A stretch of DNA of 64,000 bases, taken from Marinospirillum sp031581385 (GTDB lineage Bacteria > Pseudomonadota > Gammaproteobacteria > Pseudomonadales > Halomonadaceae). The notes beneath the pieces are model-generated. The model had not been told where the DNA came from and made no database searches. It worked only from the letters and a program-made list of their open reading frames with translations. The stretch is from contig NZ_CP085242.1 of NCBI RefSeq assembly GCF_044810985.1, forward strand, positions 806,001-870,000. The letters are read 5' to 3'. Both the position numbers and the translations under genes were made by a program. Shown here one piece after another: positions 45,101 to 52,065 of this stretch (its first letter is position 1; the number at the start of each line of letters is the position of its first letter).

Positions 45101-45965
45101 CATCATCCTGCCGCCCACCGGGCCGTTGGAACATGAACAATACGACATCGTCTTCAATATGCTGGCGGTGCGTAATCTGGCACGTTTCAGCGACCCGGTA
45201 TTTGAAGCACCGGAAGGCACCCGCAGTGACTGGGATCTAGTACAAGGCCTGGCCGAGCGCATCATGGCACTAAAAAAACCGGATGCCGCGCCACGGCGCA
45301 AAATGCCAACCCCCGAACAGATTCTCGACCACGGCCTGAAAACCGGCCCTTATGCTGAAGGCTTCAATGAGTACAATAGTGGCGAGCCGGTGAGGCGTGA
45401 AGAACCGCTGAGCGTCGAAGTGCTCAAGCGTTACCCGCATGGCCTGGATCTCGGGCCGATGCGCGAGTCCTTCCCCAGCTACTTGTTTACGCCGGATAAA
45501 AAGCTGCACCTGACGCCACCGGAACTGGTCGCCGATCTGGATCGAGCGCTGGATGAGCTGCGCGGAACTGAAAATAATGAACTGATGCTGATTGGACGCC
45601 GTGACCTGCGCACCAACAACTCCTGGATGCACAACAGCCAACGTCTGGTCAAAGGCAATAACCGCTGCGCCCTGCTGATCAACCCCGCCGATGCTGAACG
45701 CCTGGGTCTTGCTCACAGCAAACCGGCTCGGATCAAATCACGCACGGGCGAACTGATGGTCAGCGTACAGGTCAGTGACGACATCATGCCCGGCGTTGTC
45801 TGCCTACCACACGGCTGGGGACATGACCGCGAAGGCATCAGCCTGCGCGTCGCCCAAAGCAACCCCGGCATCAACGTCAACGACATCACCGATGATCAGG
45901 TCGTCGATGTCCTGTCCGGCAATGCCGTGTTCAATGGCATTCCAGTATCGGTGGTTGCGGCCTGA
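42156..45965 (+). CDS. Seven-iron ferredoxin - adrenodoxin reductase-like - molybdopterin oxidoreductase fusion
   Basis: The 1269-residue protein has GGAG before the ATG. Residues 1-60 are a ferredoxin with cysteines 9, 17, 21, 40, 43, 46 and 50, the spacing of seven-iron ferredoxins. Residues about 100-500 are an FprA/adrenodoxin reductase-type FAD-NADPH module (AIVGSGPSGFYAAEALM, PFGLVRYGVAPDHP, IIGIGNVALDIARLL). From about 565 comes a DMSO-reductase family molybdopterin enzyme with CTLCEAMCG and ICPKG for a [4Fe-4S] cluster and a C-terminal guanylate-binding domain. Asp692 (SLDQMP) aligns with the Mo ligand position. There is no Tat signal, so it is cytoplasmic. The substrate is unknown. 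NADPH to Mo electron flow is inferred. Confidence 0.88.
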   Translation: MAYVVTQSCIGNKHTNCVDVCPVEAFREAPEMLFIDPDVCIDCNACVSTCPEGAIFPQSMVPEDQQNFITLNAEGAKTHPIIRESIQAGQHAASPLAQLPGRFAIVGSGPSGFYAAEALMKQMPAARIDMFERLPTPFGLVRYGVAPDHPRIKSVTTGFERIAESQNFRFFGNVQVGRDLSSADLRQHYHGVIYATGGSQSRPLTLPGADSGNIFGSSNFVGWYNGHPDEAALAPTLSGPTAVIIGIGNVALDIARLLVLPHTQLAKTDIADDALQALAESGIEEVRLLARRGPAQAAFTPKELEQLMAIPGLQLLVDPADLKLDAATQHQLEQPEFAEARQNLNLLHEIAARPQREGKRIRFMFYTSPTRFSTDKGQVSSVHAQRTELVRNDQGQMIARPSDQTLDIPATLVVHAIGYQGSAIDELPFDAGRGVIQHEQGRISGNSDNRDYVAGWIKRGASGVIGSNRQCATESVQRLLDDLGDSLPNLADDEIDTLLKARQLDTVSLADWRLLDQHEQTRGHAEGRTRRKIVNIEEMLAVIRDARAREAEQAQLPVKTHFRACTLCEAMCGVVIETQGEQILSIKGDPDDPHSEGHICPKGYALQDLHTDPDRLRTPLEKINGEWLPIDWDSALDKVAARIVDIQKQHGNDSIAAYWGNPSSHNLGLMMASGGLRKSIDTRNITSAASLDQMPHQLVSYLMFGHGQLFTIPDIDRTQYMLMLGANPAASNGSLMTAGDILKRLERIRERGGKVVLVDPRRTESARYVDQHLFIRPGTDAFFLLGLIHHLLDKNLTKPGRLRELADNWDALEPLFDGLSLEQISAHCGIAVSDIKRIAEDFATAKCAVCYGRMGISTQSYSALNHWLMLVLNILTGNLDSPGGMMFTTPAFNKAQSRPMGSFNTYQSRVRGLPEFDRYFPAATLAEEMLTPGEGQVRGFVCLAGNPVLSTPNGRQMDEALEQLEFMVSIDFYLNETSRHADIILPPTGPLEHEQYDIVFNMLAVRNLARFSDPVFEAPEGTRSDWDLVQGLAERIMALKKPDAAPRRKMPTPEQILDHGLKTGPYAEGFNEYNSGEPVRREEPLSVEVLKRYPHGLDLGPMRESFPSYLFTPDKKLHLTPPELVADLDRALDELRGTENNELMLIGRRDLRTNNSWMHNSQRLVKGNNRCALLINPADAERLGLAHSKPARIKSRTGELMVSVQVSDDIMPGVVCLPHGWGHDREGISLRVAQSNPGINVNDITDDQVVDVLSGNAVFNGIPVSVVAA

Positions 45966-45996
45966 AGCAAAGATAGATTTCTGGATCTTTCGTCAA

Positions 45997-46743
45997 TCAC
46001 CTATGCCGTGGGACACCTAAATCATCACCGTGGGGCAAGGTGCTGGTTTTGGTAGCCACCAGCATTTGCGTAGCCCCTTTTTGAAAACGGTAGCTGACAG
46101 GCTGTAAGAAGACATCAACACCATCAGCAGACAGTGCCGTCATAACAGCATCCAAATGTTTTGAAGTCTTCCCATCCAGTGAGATAACCGGAAAGACACG
46201 CACCTCGGAAGCAACCCTGCACAGCTCTCGCATTGAGGCCAAATGGGTTTCCTCATCGACTTGCTCGCTGTAGAGAAAAAGGTAATGCGAACAGAGGGCC
46301 AAATCGAAACTGGAATCCGGGAAAGGCAATGTAGGCAAGGAAGCGGGCATATACCGCCCCTGGCGACTACCGGCATCAAAGTCAGAAAGAAACATCGACA
46401 TGGCTGCCATCCGAACCTTGCCAAGCTCTTCAACGCTACCCAGGGAATCCCAGATATAGCTGTCTGCCCCCTGCTTCATCTTAGCCATGATATCCGGGTA
46501 GACTTCATCAATCCGGCGACGTATCTCCTCCGCCCCGAACTGATACACCGGATCGCAAGAGGTCACCTGGCACCCCCATCTTGTTGCCTGCGCATTGAAA
46601 CTCGCCGGGCCATCACCACAGCCAAGAATTCGTTTGCTCAAATCATCTTCCGACAACTCAAACATGGCCTGGTATTCTTCAAAGGACCGGCCCCAAGGAA
46701 CGACGTTTGCTAACTTCAATTCTGGTTCTCCCAGTGATGACAA
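45997..46743 (-). CDS. SAM-dependent methyltransferase-like protein
   Basis: About 248 residues. LSKRILGCGDGPASFNAQATRWGCQVTSCDPVYQFG near residue 35 fits motif I and the acidic loop of class I methyltransferases. LPFPDSSFDLALCSHYLFLYS near 165 fits motif IV. The start is unclear (TTG at 46743 or a later TTG); no ATG precedes the conserved part. The C-terminal 13 residues lie in DNA resembling an IS21 terminal segment, so the true end may have been replaced. A second, truncated 5' copy lies at 50037-50155. Confidence 0.75.
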   Translation of the reverse strand: MSSLGEPELKLANVVPWGRSFEEYQAMFELSEDDLSKRILGCGDGPASFNAQATRWGCQVTSCDPVYQFGAEEIRRRIDEVYPDIMAKMKQGADSYIWDSLGSVEELGKVRMAAMSMFLSDFDAGSRQGRYMPASLPTLPFPDSSFDLALCSHYLFLYSEQVDEETHLASMRELCRVASEVRVFPVISLDGKTSKHLDAVMTALSADGVDVFLQPVSYRFQKGATQMLVATKTSTLPHGDDLGVPRHR

Positions 46744-46817
46744 GCCACCATAAACGAACAGGCCGCCGCATCAACAGCCAAGCGACATTTGCGAGAACCC
46801 CAGCGTACCCCAGAGCA
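46625..46817 (-). repeat. 193-bp direct repeat, copy A (5' end and leader of the methyltransferase)
   Basis: This segment recurs at 50037-50229 without gaps and with about a dozen or so substitutions. It covers roughly the first 39 codons of the methyltransferase and 74 bp upstream. Right after it, 46818-46838 repeats 21 bases of the yoeB 3' end (50750-50770). Together with copy B it brackets the lipase operon and the nitroreductase gene. Confidence 0.85.
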
Positions 46818-46866
46818 ATCACCTGCTCGTCCTCAAGCGCCTTTCAAAAAGACTAATGCTCGCTCA

Positions 46867-47919
46867 CTATAGATTTCGCCTCAATGCATAGGCTTTTAGT
46901 TTCTCGGCATATTCACGGCTGCCATGATCCTGAAAAGAAGCTTTGCCTCCAGTCTGCAACAACCGAGCGATCACCAGCGTAGCATTTCGGAAAAAATTTG
47001 GACTTTTCCAGACCTTCAGTTTCTGAAAAGAAATCCCGTCTTTGCCAGGGGTATTGGCTGCCCCACTCAGAAACACCAGATAACCATAGTGTGTGTAGCC
47101 AATAAACTTCTTGCGCAAAAACTCGGAAATAGCCAAGGTTCCATTGACTGGAATAAAGCGAAACACGCCCAGAACCAACTTCAAACCAAAGCCGAAAGGC
47201 ACTCTGGGAACTCCGTCAGCAGCATTCACCACACGGTAAACCGGGGTTTTGATTCCTTTAAACAGGTCATCATCTCCCACCCTGGGACCACCAAAAGTGT
47301 AGCAGGCTCCCTGACTGTTCTTCTCCAGGTAGCGAATAGCCAGAATTGCGAGTGCACCACCCAGGGAATGACCAGTAATATAAACGGGCAAGCCTTCATA
47401 ATTCTTTAAAGCACTCTGAACAGGCTCCTTTACCCTTTCAAAGGCCTCCAGAAAACCACGATGTGCTCTTCCTCCGCCTGGAGCCGCCACCAAGTCAGCT
47501 TTGATATCAGTGAGAACATCAGAAACTCCTGGCTGGGTACCACGGAACACAAGAATAAGCATACCGTCGAAATGCTCAGTTTTCTGCAAACGGGCTAAAA
47601 AAGCTTCCGTTCCACCCTGGTCAAAACTTTCAAGAAACTCAAAACCCGCTTCCTCAAGCAGGGAGGCAACTTCATTGCTACTACCCTGCTCTGCTTGTAA
47701 AGCTTTACGAAGAAGAACCGTTACGGTGCTCTCTGCCGAATCGGAGGCCACTACCTCCTTGATTTCACTCACCAGCCTGGTAATTGAGACTTCCTGAGGT
47801 AGTGGCTCATACACCAGCCGAGAAAGCTCAGCCATTATCCAGGCTGTTCGATCCGAATAGGCTGCACGGAAAACCGGAGGAGACTTCAAAAGGTCTGGGG
47901 CATTGAAATAAGTGGACAC
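46867..47919 (-). CDS. Class 3 lipase family protein
   Basis: The 350-residue alpha/beta hydrolase starts at GTG 47919 with AAGGAG six bases before it. The nucleophile elbow is VYITGHSLGGALAILAIRYL near residue 180. LILVFRGTQPGVSDVLTDIKADL precedes it, and CYTFGGPRVGDDDLFKG follows, both typical of class 3 (triglyceride) lipases. The VVNAADGVPRVPFGF region carries the acidic residue. There is no signal peptide. It is the last gene of a three-gene unit with a 94-residue protein and a lipoprotein. Confidence 0.85.
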   Translation of the reverse strand: MSTYFNAPDLLKSPPVFRAAYSDRTAWIMAELSRLVYEPLPQEVSITRLVSEIKEVVASDSAESTVTVLLRKALQAEQGSSNEVASLLEEAGFEFLESFDQGGTEAFLARLQKTEHFDGMLILVFRGTQPGVSDVLTDIKADLVAAPGGGRAHRGFLEAFERVKEPVQSALKNYEGLPVYITGHSLGGALAILAIRYLEKNSQGACYTFGGPRVGDDDLFKGIKTPVYRVVNAADGVPRVPFGFGLKLVLGVFRFIPVNGTLAISEFLRKKFIGYTHYGYLVFLSGAANTPGKDGISFQKLKVWKSPNFFRNATLVIARLLQTGGKASFQDHGSREYAEKLKAYALRRNL

Positions 47920-47954
47920 TGACTACTCCTTATCAAGTGGTTAATCAGGTAGTA

Positions 47955-48239
47955 CTAAACAAATTTTTGCAATAAAGTCAGAACGATACCGCCAAATTCT
48001 TCACTATTGGATACGATATTGCTGATTTTTTTATTACGATCTTCCGATGATTTAACAATTTTCATTAAATCTTTCAGCTTTTTCACATCGCTTGGCTCGG
48101 GAAACAACTCCTGAACCTCATCATCAGTCATTCGCGTAAGCGACGAAATACGTGACGCCAATCGCTCGTCGGTTTTGTTGGCTGACTCATCAACTATTGA
48201 ATCAATATCACTATCAAACTCATCCCAATTCACTGGCAT
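47955..48239 (-). CDS. Small uncharacterised acidic protein in the lipase operon
   Basis: The 94-residue protein has GGAG before its ATG. It is acidic and helical (MPVNWDEFDSDIDSIVDESANKTDERLASRIS, then DEVQELFPEPSDVKKLKDLMKIVKSSEDRNKK). It has no membrane segment and no recognised domain. It lies 19 bp after the lipoprotein gene and 35 bp before the lipase gene on the same strand. It could be a partner or inhibitor of the lipase; this is only context. Confidence 0.65.
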   Translation of the reverse strand: MPVNWDEFDSDIDSIVDESANKTDERLASRISSLTRMTDDEVQELFPEPSDVKKLKDLMKIVKSSEDRNKKISNIVSNSEEFGGIVLTLLQKFV

Positions 48240-48257
48240 TTTATTTCTCCTTTATGA

Positions 48258-48911
48258 CTAAATTGAATCTCTGATCTCACGTACCTTGCCCAAAAACTCC
48301 TCGGCACGAACTGCTTTGTTCTCTGCATCTCCAGCCTTGCCCAGAAGATTCGTCACAGCAGCATCCGTTTTATCAATCAGCTGGCCCATGCTTTTATCAG
48401 TAGCGCCAGCCATTTCCAGGTAACGGTTTCTATTTTCACTCACTTCAGATGCAGAAACCAGAAAGCTGGTAATGCTGCTATTCATTGCTCTTACCTGAGT
48501 GTATTCCTCCCTGATTTTTCTCTCTATCTGCCTTTCAAGTTCATCCAGTGGCTGTATCAGCTCCAGCCTTTTTTCGTTTATCTTTTTTTGTAACCTGGGG
48601 CCAACTTTAACCAGAAACATTAACCTTTGCTTTTTGTCATTTTCCCGGACAAGGGTATCCCAGGCATTTGCAATAGCATCATTGGAAAAGAACTGATTCG
48701 CAAACTCGGGAACCCACTCATCTTCAATAAAGCGGTCAACCTCTTTACGTTTCTGATCAAAAAATCGATTCAGAAGTATAATGTTGGAGTCTTCAATTGC
48801 AGAAATACGCTTTCCAAGTTCAACGGACAGTTCAGGAGCCTCTGGCGGTATCGATGTACATCCCATTAAAGCCAGAACCCCAGCAAAGAATATAACCCTG
48901 ATTATTTTCAT
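48258..48911 (-). CDS. Coiled-coil lipoprotein in the lipase operon
   Basis: The 217-residue protein starts MKIIRVIFFAGVLALMGCTSIPPEAPE, with the lipobox LMGC at residues 15-18. The mature part is charged and helical, with LGKRISAIEDSNIILLNRFFDQKRKEVDRFI and a long coiled coil around residues 95-135 and 185-215. It should be anchored in the outer or inner membrane facing the periplasm. It is the first gene of the lipase operon. Codon use is AT-richer than in the core genes. Confidence 0.75.
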   Translation of the reverse strand: MKIIRVIFFAGVLALMGCTSIPPEAPELSVELGKRISAIEDSNIILLNRFFDQKRKEVDRFIEDEWVPEFANQFFSNDAIANAWDTLVRENDKKQRLMFLVKVGPRLQKKINEKRLELIQPLDELERQIERKIREEYTQVRAMNSSITSFLVSASEVSENRNRYLEMAGATDKSMGQLIDKTDAAVTNLLGKAGDAENKAVRAEEFLGKVREIRDSI

Positions 48912-48937
48912 CAACTTTCCCCTGTTTTTTGGAAAGA

Positions 48938-49063
48938 TTAAGCCAAAAAATTGACTCTGACATGAACAACCAGTATTTCAATGCCCTGGATCAAATAAGG
49001 TTAAGCCAAAAAATTGACTCTGACATGAACAACCAGTATTTCAATGCCCTGGATCAAATAAGG
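48938..49063. repeat. Perfect 63-bp tandem duplication
   Basis: The unit begins TTAAGCCAAAAAATTGACTC and ends CTGGATCAAATAAGG. Copy 1 is 48938-49000 and copy 2 is 49001-49063, with no mismatch seen. The stop codon of the nitroreductase gene lies inside copy 2. The perfect identity suggests a recent event. Confidence 0.9.
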
Positions 49064-50010
49064 TGACGGCGTGGTGACGCATCAATATCATCGTCCGCAA
49101 ATCCCAGCCTGAGCAGGATTTGTGGAAATCCTGATTTGCTCATTAGGTTTTGGAGTTTGGGGCGCAGTGGGGCAACCTGGATCGGTTGATTTAAATAAGA
49201 GGCTTGGAGCCCCTGTGAATGTGCAGATAACAAGACCTTTTCCAACGCTTGACCAGCGACCAACCAATCTGCAAGGTGATCGCCAGAGGTGCCCAGGACA
49301 GCGAGTACCGGGGATTCATCAGCCAGCTGCCTATCCTTCGCGCCAATCCTTTTCCCCATATCAAAAGTTCGAACAACCATTTGTGCGATGGGCGCAATCA
49401 CTCCAGGCACCGTAAGGCCATCTCCACTCCGGCGAGGATGCATCCATGCAGCAAGCTCCCTTCGCCAATCGGGGCTTGACCACTGAATCGAATCACCCTC
49501 TGAAACAAGCTCAGCAGCTCTCTGACGAGCCTCCTCTGATTCAATCACTTCCAACCAGGCACCTTCTTGTGCTGCAGCCCCTCTCAATAAATCAAGAATT
49601 GGAGTCGGTACATCCCTGGCTGCAAAACATTTTCGATAGGTTCGACGACCCTTGATAGATTTGAATAATTCGGCATCGTCCCTGGCTGGATATTCAGCCT
49701 GCTTAAAGGAGATCACAGCCAGCAGATCATCGTCACTGGCATCAGGCGCAAGATCAACAGTCACACCTAACCCTTCACGAGCCGCCGCCGAGCGCAGGTT
49801 CATCAAAGCGCAGCCACAGCTTATGGTGAGCTCTCTATCGTGCGGATCGTTGGCAGGCAAAGCTCGCGCTCTGTCCGCAAACATGGAAATCGTCCCATCA
49901 GTAACCTCAAATCGCCAGGGCTGGGTATTGTGGCTAGAAGGTGCGAGAACCGCATAGCCCAGTAATGATTTTATCTGTTCCTCAGTAAGGGGTATTTTGT
50001 CTGAATTCAT
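49054..50010 (-). CDS. Acg-like nitroreductase family protein
   Basis: The 318-residue protein starts at ATG 50010, with GGTGA upstream. The FMN-binding start is LLGYAVLAPSSHNTQPWRFEV near residue 17. LTISCGCALMNLRSAAAREGLGV and KGRRTYRKCFAARDVP follow. ESPVLAVLGTSGDHLADWLVAGQALEKVLLSAHSQGLQASYLNQPI near 235-275 is the second nitroreductase half. It matches the Acg family of duplicated nitroreductase domains. The substrate is unknown. Confidence 0.85.
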   Translation of the reverse strand: MNSDKIPLTEEQIKSLLGYAVLAPSSHNTQPWRFEVTDGTISMFADRARALPANDPHDRELTISCGCALMNLRSAAAREGLGVTVDLAPDASDDDLLAVISFKQAEYPARDDAELFKSIKGRRTYRKCFAARDVPTPILDLLRGAAAQEGAWLEVIESEEARQRAAELVSEGDSIQWSSPDWRRELAAWMHPRRSGDGLTVPGVIAPIAQMVVRTFDMGKRIGAKDRQLADESPVLAVLGTSGDHLADWLVAGQALEKVLLSAHSQGLQASYLNQPIQVAPLRPKLQNLMSKSGFPQILLRLGFADDDIDASPRRHLI

Positions 50011-50036
50011 CAAAGTTTCACCTCTTGCCCAAGCTC

Positions 50037-50155
50037 AGAATTCGTTTGCTCAGATCACCTTCCGACAACCCGAACATGGCCTGGTATTCTTCAAAAGACC
50101 GGCCCCAAGGAACTACGTTTGCTAATTCCAATTCTGGTTCTCCCAGTGATGACAA
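50037..50155 (-). pseudogene. Truncated 5' copy of the methyltransferase (direct repeat copy B)
   Basis: This is the coding part of repeat copy B (50037-50229). It encodes roughly the first 39 codons of the gene at 45997 and then breaks off into the leader of the nitroreductase gene. No complete product is possible. Confidence 0.8.
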
Positions 50156-50283
50156 GCCACCATAAACGAACAGGCCGCCGCATCAATAGCCAAGCGACAT
50201 TTGCGAATACCCGGGCGTACCCCAGAGCAGATGCCAGATCCCATGCCTCGTTCAAAATTATCTCCTTATACAATAGTCACTTA

Positions 50284-50673
50284 TTATGGCTGCCACTCTT
50301 GATGGGTAGGGATACCTTCATACTCCAGCCATTCAGCATCGTGATCCATCCAAATATGGGCTTCAGGTCTTACACCTGGATCTTCATTCAAAGTTGCGAC
50401 GCGGAGGATAATATGTTGCTGACCAGGCCTTTCGGCTACTAAATGGGTGCCGCAAACCGAGCAAAAATGCCTAATCTTTCCGGGGCTGGATTCAAAGCTC
50501 GAAAGTTTGTTTTCACCACGCAACCACTGGAAATTTTCTCTCATAACACCTGCTGTAGGTGCAAAAGGCGCAGCATGTGCTTTCCGGCAGGTTTTGCAGT
50601 GACAAAAGATGATAGGCATATCCAGTGTAGAAACCTTGTATTCTATGGCTCCACACAAGCAGCTCCCTTTCAT
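50284..50673 (-). CDS. GFA/CENP-V domain protein
   Basis: The 129-residue protein starts at ATG 50673 with AGGAG upstream (MKGSCLCGAIEYKVST). Zinc-binding cysteines are in GSCLCGAI, FCHCKTCRKAHAAPF and IRHFCSVCGTHLVAE. Family knowledge: the fold is named after glutathione-dependent formaldehyde-activating enzyme, but many members do other reactions. The reaction here is not evident. Confidence 0.88.
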   Translation of the reverse strand: MKGSCLCGAIEYKVSTLDMPIIFCHCKTCRKAHAAPFAPTAGVMRENFQWLRGENKLSSFESSPGKIRHFCSVCGTHLVAERPGQQHIILRVATLNEDPGVRPEAHIWMDHDAEWLEYEGIPTHQEWQP

Positions 50674-50715
50674 AAATAATCTCCTATTAAATACTGAAAC
50701 GCTCACCTCTTTGCC

Positions 50716-50979
50716 TTATTCGTAATGGCTCCATAGTCTGAGAACTTTTATCACCTGCTCGTCCTCAAGCACCTGGTAGACCAGACGATGCTGAAAATTA
50801 ATGCGGCGCGAACAGGCTCCTGCAAGATCACCGATGAGCTTCTCAAACGGAGGCGGTTTACGGTAGGGGTCTTCTGCAATCAAGGCCAACAACTCCATGG
50901 CTTTTGGCTTGAGACCACTGGAAGCCAGTTTCTTTGCATCCTTCTGGGCTTGCCTGGTATAAACCAACTTCCATGTCAC
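50716..50979 (-). CDS. yoeB: YoeB/Txe-type mRNA endonuclease toxin
   Basis: The 87-residue RelE-fold toxin has MTWKLVYTRQAQKDAKKLASSG at the start and PPPFEKLIGDLAGACSRRINFQHRLVYQVLED plus KVLRLWSHYE at the end, with the terminal His-Tyr region of YoeB. The GTG start forms a GTGA overlap with the antitoxin stop. Family knowledge: it cuts mRNA in the ribosomal A site. Confidence 0.92.
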   Translation of the reverse strand: MTWKLVYTRQAQKDAKKLASSGLKPKAMELLALIAEDPYRKPPPFEKLIGDLAGACSRRINFQHRLVYQVLEDEQVIKVLRLWSHYE

Positions 50980-51218
50980 CAGTTCAGCTCCTCTTCACAT
51001 TCATCCACTGGAGTGTTCATTCCCTCACGAATAGACTCCCGCATTCCCGGTACGGAGAGCAGGTAAAGTGTTTCCTGAATGGCCGACCAGTCTTCTTCGG
51101 ATATCAAAACAGCTTTGTTCCGCTTACCCATGATGACGATAGGCTGGTGAGATTCAGCAGTTTCATCAATCAACCGATAAAGGTTACTGCGCGCCTCAGT
51201 TGCGGTGATTCCGGTCAT
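50976..51218 (-). CDS. yefM: YefM/Phd-type antitoxin
   Basis: The 80-residue protein starts TGITATEARSNLYRLIDETAESHQPIVIMGKRNKAVLISEEDW, the PhdYeFM pattern. The C-terminal acidic helix (MNTPVDECEEELNW) should neutralise the toxin. It has a good GAGGTG ribosome binding site. It is co-translated with yoeB. Confidence 0.92.
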   Translation of the reverse strand: MTGITATEARSNLYRLIDETAESHQPIVIMGKRNKAVLISEEDWSAIQETLYLLSVPGMRESIREGMNTPVDECEEELNW

Positions 51219-51242
51219 GTCGCACCTCTTGCGTATTCAACC

Positions 51243-51255
51243 ACTATTAAATAGT
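51243..51255. promoter_or_regulatory. Palindrome upstream of yefM-yoeB
   Basis: ACTATTAAATAGT is a perfect 13-base palindrome with one central base, 25 bases before the antitoxin start. It could be the autoregulatory operator of the pair. Short and AT-rich, so weak evidence. Confidence 0.4.
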
Positions 51256-51345
51256 ACGCTTTTCAGTACGTGCGTCAATACGAACGCCTGTTCGTGCAAT
51301 GGAAGCGATCCATCACTCTCCCCAAAGACTGCTATAATCCCTGGT

Positions 51346-51984
51346 ATGCAAGTCTCAAAACCCTATTCCCAGGCCTGTGAAAACAACAAAGGCCCCATAC
51401 TGGCAGTCCTACAAGAGGTGCTGTCAGAGTCCTCGCACGCCAATGCGCGAGTGCTGGAAATAGGCTCCGGCACCGGTCAGCATGCTGCTTACTTTGCACC
51501 CCGGTTGCCCTGGCTCAGCTGGCAACCAACGGATCAAGCCCATTACCTGCCGGGATGCCGACTCTGGATAGAAGAAGCCCGAGCAGCCGGGGCTGATAAT
51601 TTGCAGCAACCCAGGGTGCTGAATGTACTGGAACCCAAATGGCCAGAACTGGAAATGCAAGCAGCCTATTCTGCCAATACAGCCCATATCATGCCTTGGC
51701 CTGCTGTTGAAGCCATGTTCCACGGTCTGGGCCAGCGCCTTCCTGCCCAGGGATACTTCTGCCTCTATGGCCCCTTTCGCTACTCCGGCCAACACACCAG
51801 TGAAAGCAATGAAAATTTTGATCACCACCTGCGCCAGCAAGACCCAGGTATGGGCATTCGAGATCTGGACATCCTTGAACCCCTCGCCTCTGCCGCGGGC
51901 TTCAAACTAAGCGCAGATCACGCCCTGCCCGCCAACAACCGGCTACTTATCTGGCAGAAAGCTGACAAAAATACCCCGAACTAA
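51346..51984 (+). CDS. DUF938 family SAM-dependent methyltransferase-like protein
   Basis: Start ATG 51346 (MQVSKPYSQACENNKGPIL), 212 residues; upstream in-frame sequence is not family-like. Motif I is ARVLEIGSGTGQHAAYFAPRLPWLSWQPTD near residue 40. FCLYGPFRYSGQHTSESNENFDHHLRQQDPGMGIRDL near 140-178 is the DUF938 signature. Family knowledge: the function is unknown. The ribosome binding site is poor. Confidence 0.85.
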   Translation: MQVSKPYSQACENNKGPILAVLQEVLSESSHANARVLEIGSGTGQHAAYFAPRLPWLSWQPTDQAHYLPGCRLWIEEARAAGADNLQQPRVLNVLEPKWPELEMQAAYSANTAHIMPWPAVEAMFHGLGQRLPAQGYFCLYGPFRYSGQHTSESNENFDHHLRQQDPGMGIRDLDILEPLASAAGFKLSADHALPANNRLLIWQKADKNTPN

Positions 51985-52001
51985 ATTCCAGCCAACGTAT
52001 A

Positions 52002-52055
52002 TTGACAACCAGATTCCGTCTTGTAAACTGGATACCAATTGACAACCAGTTTACA
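52002..52055 (+). promoter_or_regulatory. Promoter and operator of the marR-led operon
   Basis: TTGACA (52002) and TAAACT (52024) are 16 bases apart and could be the -35 and -10 boxes. TGTAAACTGG (52022-52031) and CCAGTTTACA (52046-52055) form a perfect 10-bp inverted repeat around a 14-base spacer. TTGACAACCAG occurs twice (52002 and 52039). The second arm ends at the ribosome binding site of marR. The layout suggests self-repression by the MarR protein. Confidence 0.6.
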
Positions 52056-52065
52056 GGAGTGCTTT

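Noticed and set aside
46743..46867. Possible attC in the accessory region left of 57 kb
   Set aside because: No R''/R' boxes with pairing arms could be found here or in the other gaps between 46 and 57 kb, so the array was not extended to this region.
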